From Nitratiruptor sp. (GTDB lineage: Bacteria; Campylobacterota; Campylobacteria; Campylobacterales; Nitratiruptoraceae), in NCBI GenBank assembly GCA_015494505.1, contig WGBB01000229.1:1-19505 (forward strand): DNA of 19,505 nucleotides, written 5' to 3'. Each line of letters begins with the position of its first letter. Position 1 is the first letter of the stretch. This document shows, one piece after another, positions 1 to 6,717 of this stretch. Position numbers and translations under genes: made by a program. The notes under the pieces are model-generated. The model did no database searches. It saw nothing but the letters and a program-made list of their open reading frames with translations, and was not told the origin of the DNA.

Positions 1-725
1 GCTACATTGGAGCCTATGATGTTACCGATGCTCATGTCTGCCTTTTTGTTGATGGCCGCTACCACACTCACCACGAGTTCGGGCAGGCTCGTACCGAAAG
101 CCACCAAAAAGAGTCCTATGACCCATTCACTCACACCGAGGCTTCGAGCGATATTGCTAGCGCTTTGGACCGCATAATCTGCTCCGTAGACCACGAGGAT
201 AAAGCCGAGTGCCAAAAGCATCAGAGTAGGGGGCCAGTCAAACTTCTCTTTTGCTAGCTCCTCGTCCACCTCTTCCGTAACCAATGAAGGCTCTCCAGAC
301 AAGAAGAGAAGATACCCTGCCATCAAGAGCAAAAAGAGGAGGCCTTCCGTGCGAGTGATGGTTCCATCGTAGCTCATCATGAAAAAGATGAAGATTGGAA
401 AGAGTGCCCAAGCGCTATCTTTGCCGAAGATATCTCGCGTGGGTTTGATCTCTTTTGCTATTAAAAAGACTAGGCCAAGAACGAGGGTGATATTGATAGT
501 GACGCTTCCTATGACATTGGAGACGGCAAGGTCGCTTTTATGGTGCAAACTCGCTGCGATGCTGGCGGCCATTTCGGGCAGGCTCGTGCCAAAGGCGATG
601 AGGGTAGCGCCTATGACAAATTCGCTGATGCCAAAATGGAGTGCTATCTTTTCCGCTTCCTTGATGATGAAGTCCGCACCCTTGATGAGGGCAGCCATAG
701 CGATGATAAAGATGATATAGTCCAT
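1..725 (-). CDS. Na+/Ca2+ exchanger (CaCA family, YrbG-like), 3' end outside window
   Basis: Inner-membrane cation exchanger that would export Ca2+ (or a similar cation) against Na+ or H+. The visible 241 residues are mostly hydrophobic helices. They contain both halves of the family's internal duplication: each carries the alpha-repeat core FGTSLPE, near residues 45-51 and 209-215, followed by an N-x-IGS motif (NVIGS, NIIGS). An acidic loop (VTEEVDEELAKEKFD) separates the halves, as is usual for the family. The ATG at 725 overlaps the TAA of ybeY (TAATG), so it is probably cotranscribed and translationally coupled. The reading frame is open to position 1 and family members run to about 310-320 residues, so the last quarter is missing. 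Ion specificity cannot be read from the sequence. Confidence 0.93.
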   Translation of the reverse strand, partial: MDYIIFIIAMAALIKGADFIIKEAEKIALHFGISEFVIGATLIAFGTSLPEMAASIAASLHHKSDLAVSNVIGSVTINITLVLGLVFLIAKEIKPTRDIFGKDSAWALFPIFIFFMMSYDGTITRTEGLLFLLLMAGYLLFLSGEPSLVTEEVDEELAKEKFDWPPTLMLLALGFILVVYGADYAVQSASNIARSLGVSEWVIGLFLVAFGTSLPELVVSVVAAINKKADMSIGNIIGSNV

Positions 726-1144
726 TATCCCTCCGTTCGTACTATGAGGCTTTTGGGAAGGCCGAAACGTTTGATAATCTCTTCTTCTTTAGTCCGCATT
801 TCGCCGCTGTCGCACTCGTGGTCGTAGCCTAAAAGATGCAATAGCCCGTGGGTAAAGAGCAGAGCTAGCTCTTCATCCGGAGTGTGTCCGTAACGCTCTG
901 CAGCTTCGTTAACTTTATCTACGCTTATGACGATGCTTCCAAGCGGTGCGCCGGGCGTTTCGGCCAGCGGGAAGCTGAGGACGTCAGTGGGCTTGTCGAT
1001 ACCGCGATGGAGTTTGTTGAGCTCTTGGATGTGGGTGTTATCCGTGAGGATCAATTCTATGTCGCCGGGCGTCAAAAATGCAGCGATTTTTTCGATAATA
1101 GAGGTATCGAAACGCTGTTTTGTACGATTGTCGATTTCGATCAT
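725..1144 (-). CDS. ybeY: Endoribonuclease YbeY (rRNA maturation factor)
   Basis: Single-strand-specific, zinc-dependent endoribonuclease used in 16S rRNA 3' maturation and 70S ribosome quality control. The product is 139 aa. It has the family signature HGLLHLLGYDHE (H-x3-H-x5-H zinc ligands) and the upstream TDVLSFP segment. In-frame ATGs exist at 1189, 1165 and 1144. I chose 1144 (MIEIDNRTKQ) because it matches the start I recall for Helicobacter YbeY, and because a -10-like TACAAT at 1169-1174 would place the transcript start near 1162, past the two longer starts. It is divergent from the chemoreceptor gene (44-bp gap), and the exchanger gene overlaps its stop codon. Confidence 0.95.
   Translation of the reverse strand: MIEIDNRTKQRFDTSIIEKIAAFLTPGDIELILTDNTHIQELNKLHRGIDKPTDVLSFPLAETPGAPLGSIVISVDKVNEAAERYGHTPDEELALLFTHGLLHLLGYDHECDSGEMRTKEEEIIKRFGLPKSLIVRTEG
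1072..1098 (+). promoter_or_regulatory. Candidate sigma-28 (FliA)-type promoter for the chemoreceptor operon
   Basis: TCAAAAAT, an 11-base spacer and TTCGATAA lie about 90 bases upstream of the receptor ATG, inside ybeY on the other strand. The sigma-28 consensus is TAAAGTTT-N11-GCCGATAA. The spacing fits exactly, with 4/8 matches in the -35 and 6/8 in the -10. Chemoreceptor genes are often FliA-dependent. A weaker sigma-70-like TACGAT lies at 1123-1128, so the assignment is tentative. Confidence 0.3.
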
Positions 1145-1168
1145 CGAAGCAGTCCGTTTTTTCATGCA

Positions 1169-1174
1169 ATTGTA
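1169..1174 (-). promoter_or_regulatory. Candidate -10 box of the ybeY promoter
   Basis: Minus-strand TACAAT preceded by TTTTGG, like the T-rich, -35-less promoters of this group. It sits 25-30 bases upstream of the chosen ybeY ATG at 1144 and inside the 44-bp ybeY/receptor divergent gap. It is placed by pattern only. Confidence 0.4.
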
Positions 1175-1188
1175 CCAAAAGGATGCCA

Positions 1189-3174
1189 ATGTTCCAATCG
1201 ATCCGCTCCAAGCTCATTTTGCTTATCGCCATCTTCATACTCTATGCGGCAGCGCTCTCGTATTATATTCTCAAAGAGAGTTATCGCAATTACACAGAAG
1301 CAAACCGGCTCAAAAACGGTGTAGAACTCAGTATCGCGATTTCAGCACTTGTTCACGAGCTCCAAAAAGAGCGTGGGATGACCGCAGGCTATTTGGCAAG
1401 CAGTGGGCAGAAGTTTGCTAAGCGTATCGTAGGGCAGTATCGCCTCAGTGATGCAAGACTCCAAAAGCTTCGGCGATTTACGAATAGCGACAAACTGGTA
1501 ACTCTTCCATCAACCATTCGCACTCGTATCAAGCAGATACAAGGTGAACTAGCACGTATCCCCGCACTGCGCTCAAAGGTGCGCAAATTGGCGATAGACC
1601 CTGCCAAGGCTATTGCCACCTATACGTCTCTTAATGCAAAACTTCTTGATACCATCGCTTATATTGCCCACAGTGGTAATAACGCTTATGTAACCAGGGA
1701 ACTCATTGCGTATGACGACTTTCTTCATGCCAAAGAGCGTGCGGGGATAGAGCGGGCCGTACTATCGGCGGTTTTTGCTAAAGACGTTTTTTTGCCGGGA
1801 TTTTTCGTCAAGTTTATCAACCTCAAATCCCAACAAGAGGCCTACTTGCACGCCTTCGAGCTATCTGCTCCCCAAAAGCTTGTAGCTATTTATAAAAGTA
1901 AGATACAAGACCCCAGCTTCACACAAGTGGCAAAAATGGAGCAAATCGCTATAGACAAAGCGAAAGAGGGTGGATTTGGGATAGATGCAAGTGTGTGGTT
2001 CGATACCATCACCAAAAAGATAAACGTGCTCAAAGAGATAGAAGATACGATAGCGTACCAAATCAAAAGGGATATCGCTAAAATAGCCAGAGAAAACCAA
2101 ATGAGATTTTATCTGACGCTGGGATTTATTCTTGTGGGTATAATGGTGGTGTTGGCTTTGGGATTTTTCATTTTCGAGGTGAGTATCACCAAAAACATAG
2201 AGAAGATGAAAAAAGCGCTTGCCGCCATCGTCCAAAACAGAGATTTTACCAAGCGTCTCGATGCGAGTGCGAAGGATGAAATAGGTGCCATTGCCAAAGA
2301 CGTCAATAGACTTATAGATTTTAGCGCAGATGTGATACAAAATGCCAAAGAGAGTGTGCTCAAAAACTCGCAAGTAGCCAAAGAGCTCTCCCAAACCGCT
2401 ATGGATATCGGCAAAAACATGGAAGAGGAGGCCTACTTCGTCACCCAAAGCGCCAATCGTGCCAAGAGTATGCAAGAGCCTTTGCAAAATTCTTTGCAAG
2501 TACTTAGTGGAACCCAAAAAGAGATAGCTCAAGCAAACACTCTTTTGCAGCATTCAAAAGAGCAGATACTCAACCTCATTCAAGCGGTGCGAACAAGCGC
2601 GCACCAAGAGAGCGCAATCGTGCAAGAACTAGAAGAGCTTATGCAGATGGCAGATGAAACCCAAGAGGTGCTTGCGCTCATTGAGGAAATAAGCAACCAA
2701 ACGAACCTTTTGGCACTCAACGCCGCAATAGAAGCCGCGCGTGCCGGTGAACACGGAAAAGGGTTTGCAGTGGTGGCCGAAGAGGTGCGCTCTTTGGCGG
2801 AAAAATCGCGCAATCATGTAGAAAAGATTTCAGGTACCATTACGAAGCTTTTGGCGCAAATCAATGAAATTGCTGCAAATATTTCTAAAAATGCCAAAAG
2901 CATCACACAGCTATCTGATACTGTTCGTCATATCGAAAAAGACGTGGATGCCATCTCTACGGTCATGGATGAAACCGTGCACAAATCTTCCGAGTCGGCT
3001 ACAAGACTAGCGGAGATTATCAAGGAAATAGAAGGCATCATCGAAGATGTGAGCAAAATCAGCGAAATCTCATCGCTCAATGCTCGCAACGTCGAAGAAA
3101 TCGCTACATCTACCGAATTTTTGTATAAGCAAATCGATTTGCTGCGTGCCAAACTCCAAGAGTATAAAACATGA
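1189..3174 (+). CDS. Methyl-accepting chemotaxis protein with periplasmic NIT-type sensor domain
   Basis: Transmembrane chemoreceptor of 661 aa. TM1 is at about residues 8-28. The periplasmic part (about 30-304) starts with a nitrate/nitrite-sensing (NIT, PF08376-like) signature: ALVHELQKERGMTAGYL, then a QxRLSDARL segment. TM2 is at about 305-329, followed by a HAMP linker (about 330-385). The cytoplasmic signalling domain has the hairpin tip EISNQTNLLALNAAIEAARA and then GKGFAVVAEEVRSLAEKS near 497-540. I chose the ATG at 1189, not the in-frame one at 1120, because AAAAGGA lies 5 bases before it and TM1 then starts at residue 8. The protein ends in a basic KLQEYKT with no CheR-tethering pentapeptide. 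Its stop overlaps the cheB start (ATGA). Ligand identity is inferred from the domain family; NIT domains may sense other anions. Confidence 0.93.
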   Translation: MFQSIRSKLILLIAIFILYAAALSYYILKESYRNYTEANRLKNGVELSIAISALVHELQKERGMTAGYLASSGQKFAKRIVGQYRLSDARLQKLRRFTNSDKLVTLPSTIRTRIKQIQGELARIPALRSKVRKLAIDPAKAIATYTSLNAKLLDTIAYIAHSGNNAYVTRELIAYDDFLHAKERAGIERAVLSAVFAKDVFLPGFFVKFINLKSQQEAYLHAFELSAPQKLVAIYKSKIQDPSFTQVAKMEQIAIDKAKEGGFGIDASVWFDTITKKINVLKEIEDTIAYQIKRDIAKIARENQMRFYLTLGFILVGIMVVLALGFFIFEVSITKNIEKMKKALAAIVQNRDFTKRLDASAKDEIGAIAKDVNRLIDFSADVIQNAKESVLKNSQVAKELSQTAMDIGKNMEEEAYFVTQSANRAKSMQEPLQNSLQVLSGTQKEIAQANTLLQHSKEQILNLIQAVRTSAHQESAIVQELEELMQMADETQEVLALIEEISNQTNLLALNAAIEAARAGEHGKGFAVVAEEVRSLAEKSRNHVEKISGTITKLLAQINEIAANISKNAKSITQLSDTVRHIEKDVDAISTVMDETVHKSSESATRLAEIIKEIEGIIEDVSKISEISSLNARNVEEIATSTEFLYKQIDLLRAKLQEYKT

Positions 3175-3728
3175 AAATCGTCGCTCTGGGCACCTCCGCC
3201 GGCGGAGGGGTGCTCATCGAAAAGATTCTCTCTCAACTTCAAGACATCGACGGAGTCATCATAATAGCCATTCATCTGAGCCCGAAACACATCGATGATT
3301 TCGTAAAGTATCTCGATACCATCACTCCTTTGGACGTGAAAAAGGCTAGAGATTTCGAACCCCTTAAAAAAGGTAGTGTCTATGTGTGCGACAGCGCGTA
3401 CGATATGCAGTTTCGTCTTGTCTTGCATCAAGGATGTCTCGTAGCGCATAAGGTACAATCATCCATATACAAACCCAATATCGATGTACTCTTTGCATCA
3501 TTGGCAAAGAACGATCCGCAGCAGACCTTGGCTATCTTGCTCTCTGGCATTGGAGAAGACGGCGTCGAAGGTATGAGGTGTTTGAAAAATGCGGGTGCGT
3601 ATACGTTTGCTTGCGACGAAGAGAGTGCAGTAGTCTATGGCATGCCGCGAGTAGCTATTGAAAAGAGAGTTGCAGCAAAGATGGATCTTACAGCTCTTAT
3701 AGAAACGGTCCAAAAGTTTTTGGCATGA
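3171..3728 (+). CDS. cheB: CheB-type protein-glutamate methylesterase, receiver-less
   Basis: Hydrolyses receptor glutamyl-methyl esters (and deamidates glutamines) in chemotactic adaptation. The 185-aa product is only the catalytic domain. The expected triad is Ser9 in ALGTSAGG, His35 in IAIHLS and Asp130 in SGIGEDGVEGM. The N-terminal response-regulator receiver of enteric CheB (about 350 aa) is absent, so CheA phosphorylation cannot control it in the usual way. Receiver-less CheB is, as I recall, also the form in Campylobacter. Translation is coupled on both sides: ATGA with the receptor gene and ATGA with cheR, consistent with production in fixed ratio to this receptor. Confidence 0.94.
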   Translation: MKIVALGTSAGGGVLIEKILSQLQDIDGVIIIAIHLSPKHIDDFVKYLDTITPLDVKKARDFEPLKKGSVYVCDSAYDMQFRLVLHQGCLVAHKVQSSIYKPNIDVLFASLAKNDPQQTLAILLSGIGEDGVEGMRCLKNAGAYTFACDEESAVVYGMPRVAIEKRVAAKMDLTALIETVQKFLA

Positions 3729-4528
3729 GATGCATCGAGAGGTTGCGCCGGATATTTTATGATCGTACAGGCATCACGTTTGATCATAAACGCCATTTTT
3801 TTGCCATCAAGATTCTCGGCTTTATGCAGGCAAAAGGGATAGATACGTGCGATGAGCTGATAGAGCGTATCGATAGCGGATCGCTACTGGATGAGCTGAC
3901 GCAAGAACTTGTAGTCTCCCAAAGCTACTTTTTTCGCGAAGAGCAGGACTTTGCGTTTTTGCTCCATGATATAAGAAGTCGCCCCACATTTGGGCTCAAA
4001 ATCCTCTCCATCCCTTGCGCTAGCGGGGAAGAACCCTATACGCTGGCGATGTTTTTACTCAAGTCCGGTATAGCCAATTTTTCGATTCTAGGAGTCGATA
4101 TCAATCGAGCGGCCATAGCAAAGGCACAGCGCGGCGTCTATGACCGGCGTACCGTAAAAAGAGTTCCCCAAGAGTACAGAGACACCTTTTTCGAACCATG
4201 CAGCGAAGGGTATGCTATCAAAGGAGTTGTGAAAGACTGCGTCGATTTTAGGACCAAAAACCTCTTTGCCAAAGATTTCGAAGAGCTTGGTCGATTCGAT
4301 TACATCTTCTGTCGCAATCTTTTTATATACCTCGATGCTAACTTCAAAGAGCGTGCACTCCAAACTTTTTGGCGCATGCTCGATTGTGAGGGTGTTTTGA
4401 TCACCAGCTTTAGCGACTACTTCGCCAAAGCTCCTGGTTTTGATACAATTGTCTACCAAAATAAACATTACTATAAAAAGAGATGCGATGAAAAAGGCTG
4501 TATGTATACTCAGTGGTGGAATGGATAG
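3725..4528 (+). CDS. cheR: CheR-type chemotaxis protein methyltransferase
   Basis: SAM-dependent methylation of receptor glutamates. The 267-aa product has an N-terminal helical domain (about 1-75) ending in SQSYFFREEQDF. The Rossmann SAM-binding domain follows, with ILSIPCASGEEPYTLAM (residues 93-109), the acidic ribose-binding segment ILGVDINRAAIAKA and the late motif DYIFCRNLFIYLD. The length is normal for the family. The start overlaps the cheB stop (ATGA). The last 41 bases overlap the 5' end of queC in another frame, and the queC promoter appears to lie within the cheR tail. Confidence 0.95.
   Translation: MRCIERLRRIFYDRTGITFDHKRHFFAIKILGFMQAKGIDTCDELIERIDSGSLLDELTQELVVSQSYFFREEQDFAFLLHDIRSRPTFGLKILSIPCASGEEPYTLAMFLLKSGIANFSILGVDINRAAIAKAQRGVYDRRTVKRVPQEYRDTFFEPCSEGYAIKGVVKDCVDFRTKNLFAKDFEELGRFDYIFCRNLFIYLDANFKERALQTFWRMLDCEGVLITSFSDYFAKAPGFDTIVYQNKHYYKKRCDEKGCMYTQWWNG
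4444..4449 (+). promoter_or_regulatory. Candidate -10 box for queC, inside cheR
   Basis: TTTTGATACAATTG: a TACAAT hexamer in the T-rich context typical of this group's vegetative promoters, about 39 bases before the queC ATG. It would allow queC to be transcribed independently of the chemotaxis operon. It is placed by pattern only. Confidence 0.45.
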
Positions 4529-5162
4529 TGCAGTCGCTGCCTATATAGCGAAAAAAGAAGGCTACGAGATAGTGGCCGTGCATTTCAACTACGGCCAGCG
4601 CACCGAAAAGAGAGAACTGCAGGCATTTCGCGACATCGCTGCGAGTCTGGAGGCTAAAACCTATGAAATCGACTTGCCCTTTTTCAAGCAAATCGGCGCT
4701 TCGGCTCTGACGGACGAATCGCTGGCAGTCCCTACCGACGGCATCAAGCCCGGCATCCCCATCACGTACGTGCCTTTTCGCAACGGCATATTCCTCAGCA
4801 TCGCGGCAGCCATCGCGGAAAAAGAGGGCGCAGAGGCGATATTTATCGGAGTGGTAGAGGAAGATAGCAGTGGTTATCCCGATTGTAGGGAAAGCTTCAT
4901 CCAAGCCATGCAGCGTGCCATAAACCTAGGAACGAAAGATGCTACGAATCTGGTGATTAAAACGCCTCTTATACATCTTAAAAAAGAGGATATCGTGGCT
5001 CTAGGAGCGAAGCTTGGCGTGCCTTTGGAGCTGACCTGGAGCTGCTATAGGTTCGAAGATGCAGCCTGCGGAGTGTGCGATAGCTGCAGGCTTCGCCTCA
5101 AAGGATTCGAAAAAGCGGGGCTTAAAGATAAAATCCCCTACAAAACTACATCAGCCTCCTAG
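4488..5162 (+). CDS. queC: 7-cyano-7-deazaguanine synthase QueC
   Basis: ATP-dependent conversion of 7-carboxy-7-deazaguanine to preQ0 in queuosine tRNA-modification synthesis. The 224-aa product has the N-terminal PP-loop LSGGMDSAVAAY and four C-terminal zinc-ligand cysteines (Cys186, Cys194, Cys197, Cys200, in WSC...ACGVCDSC). The ATG at 4488 starts MKKAVCILSGG, the usual family start; the earlier in-frame ATG at 4440 would add 16 unlikely residues inside the cheR tail. No other queuosine gene is in the window. Its last 17 bases overlap the end of the convergent APC permease gene. Confidence 0.97.
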   Translation: MKKAVCILSGGMDSAVAAYIAKKEGYEIVAVHFNYGQRTEKRELQAFRDIAASLEAKTYEIDLPFFKQIGASALTDESLAVPTDGIKPGIPITYVPFRNGIFLSIAAAIAEKEGAEAIFIGVVEEDSSGYPDCRESFIQAMQRAINLGTKDATNLVIKTPLIHLKKEDIVALGAKLGVPLELTWSCYRFEDAACGVCDSCRLRLKGFEKAGLKDKIPYKTTSAS

Positions 5163-6717
5163 CATCTTCGCTAGGCTTCTTGGCAAATGTGATATCTACG
5201 AACTTTTCGCTCTTGTGTCCCAGCTCCTTGTTGAGATGGTCGAAAAACTCCTTTTTGATTTTGCGCTCTTCATTCTCTTTGGCATTGGAGATTAAGAGGC
5301 GTATCTTCGCACCGCCGGTTGATGGAAGCTCATAAAAGCTTATATCTTTGAAGCGGTTTTTGAGGATCTTGAGTACCGGCAAGAGATAGCCTAGAGAGTT
5401 TTGCAAAAAGTGTTCACGCACGGCGAGTTTGGGGTCGATGTAGGTTTGCAAGCGAATCTGGGTGAAAGTGCGATAGAGCGCCTCGAAAACGAAAGTGGCT
5501 GCTAATACGATGGAAGAAGAGAGAAGGTTGTGCGGATGATGCTCATAGTTGTATCCAATCAAAACGGCTATGGAGACGATGCACAGCACGAATGCTAGAA
5601 AGCTTATCCAGCGGTTGGATCGGGTCTCTTTGTAAAGCTTGAAATTGACGTAGTTGACGCTGGCAAAGATGATCAAAAAGCCGAGGCTGCCGGCAATAGA
5701 GATGTTTTCGAGATTGAAACTGAGAGCGAAAAGTATGGAGAATATGGCCAAAATCAAAAGCCCTTCGCTGCCTTGCCTCCAAAGGCGTCTGGTGAAGTTT
5801 TTGGGCAGTCCCCCCGTTTTGGCTATGAGGTAGCTTACGCGCGCGCCGCCGTAGAGCGTGGCGTTGATGGCCGAAGAGGTGGAGAGCAGTGCGGCTATGC
5901 CTATGAGAATGAATCCGAACTCTCCCAAAAAGGGCTTGGCGGCTACCGCCAGCGCGAAGTCGCTATACTTTTGGACCTGCTCGTATGTCAGATTCGCTAC
6001 TGCTACGGCAGCTACCAGCACATAGATAAAAATCGTGGTCAAAACGGCTGCGTAGTAGGCTTTGGGAAGGTTCTTTTCCGGGTCCTTTATATCTGCTGCG
6101 GTATTGGCTATGAGTTCGAAACCCTCGTACGCCAAAAATATAATAAGCCCGCCCGTCATTATCTTTATGACGCTTTCGTAATGTTCGGGCGAGAGTTTGC
6201 TAAAATCTCCCGTCAAAAATCCCAGCGCTGCAAAAAAGAGCAGTATCGCCACTTTGGCAAAGACCATGATATCTTCGCTTTTGCCGCTGATGTAGGCGCC
6301 TAGAAAATTGAGAAAGGTAAAAAAGGCGATGACGGCTGCGACGAAAATCTTCTTATAAAGCGTTATTTCATGGCCGAAAAAAAGAGCGCTTGCATAGCTT
6401 CCGAAGGCATAGGCGTAGAGGGCTAGCATGATGATGTAGCTTGCTAGCAAAAGGGTGTTGAGATAGGCGCTTATGAGATTGTTGCCAAGGCCCTGGACCA
6501 AAAACTCCACCGTGCCGCCTTCGCTAGGATAGCGTACAGAGAGTTTGGCATAGGAGTAGGAGGTGAGCAGTGCGATGAGGCCGGCGAACAAGAAGGCTAT
6601 GGGAGCAGCGCCTTTGGCCAGCAAAATGGTCAGACCCAGCACGGCGAAAATGCCGCCGCCGATCATTCCACCCACACCGATGGAGTAGGCTTCCCAAAAT
6701 CCTATTTTCTTATCCAT
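5146..6717 (-). CDS. APC-family amino acid/polyamine permease with long C-terminal tail
   Basis: Secondary transporter of the amino acid-polyamine-organocation superfamily, 523 aa. The N-terminal unwound-helix motif GVGGMIGGGIFAVLG (residues 15-29) and the FLAYEGFELIANTAADI segment (about 194-210) are characteristic. About 12 membrane helices end near residue 418. They are followed by a hydrophilic tail of about 105 residues with many Lys and Glu, presumably cytosolic and of unknown role. The ATG at 6717 overlaps the stop of the upstream solute-binding protein gene by 8 bases and has only a weak ribosome-binding site, suggesting translational coupling. The substrate cannot be deduced. Confidence 0.9.
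   Translation of the reverse strand: MDKKIGFWEAYSIGVGGMIGGGIFAVLGLTILLAKGAAPIAFLFAGLIALLTSYSYAKLSVRYPSEGGTVEFLVQGLGNNLISAYLNTLLLASYIIMLALYAYAFGSYASALFFGHEITLYKKIFVAAVIAFFTFLNFLGAYISGKSEDIMVFAKVAILLFFAALGFLTGDFSKLSPEHYESVIKIMTGGLIIFLAYEGFELIANTAADIKDPEKNLPKAYYAAVLTTIFIYVLVAAVAVANLTYEQVQKYSDFALAVAAKPFLGEFGFILIGIAALLSTSSAINATLYGGARVSYLIAKTGGLPKNFTRRLWRQGSEGLLILAIFSILFALSFNLENISIAGSLGFLIIFASVNYVNFKLYKETRSNRWISFLAFVLCIVSIAVLIGYNYEHHPHNLLSSSIVLAATFVFEALYRTFTQIRLQTYIDPKLAVREHFLQNSLGYLLPVLKILKNRFKDISFYELPSTGGAKIRLLISNAKENEERKIKKEFFDHLNKELGHKSEKFVDITFAKKPSEDARRLM
5158..5175. terminator. Possible hairpin at the queC / permease convergence
   Basis: CCTAGC, a 6-base loop (ATCTTC) and GCTAGG form a perfect 6-bp stem that spans the queC stop and lies in the last codons of the permease gene. 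Neither strand has a clean T-tract after it, so it is a weak, perhaps bidirectional, terminator at best. Confidence 0.3.

Noticed and set aside
1120..1188. Earlier in-frame start for the chemoreceptor
   Set aside because: It would add 23 polar residues before TM1 and overlap ybeY; the ATG at 1189 has a proper ribosome-binding site.
1145..1189. Longer ybeY starts at 1189 and 1165
   Set aside because: The likely promoter -10 lies between them and the chosen start, and the family begins at MIEIDN.
1861..2553. 230-codon minus-strand frame opposite the chemoreceptor
   Set aside because: It is antisense to a well-supported receptor, and its translation looks like random low-complexity sequence.
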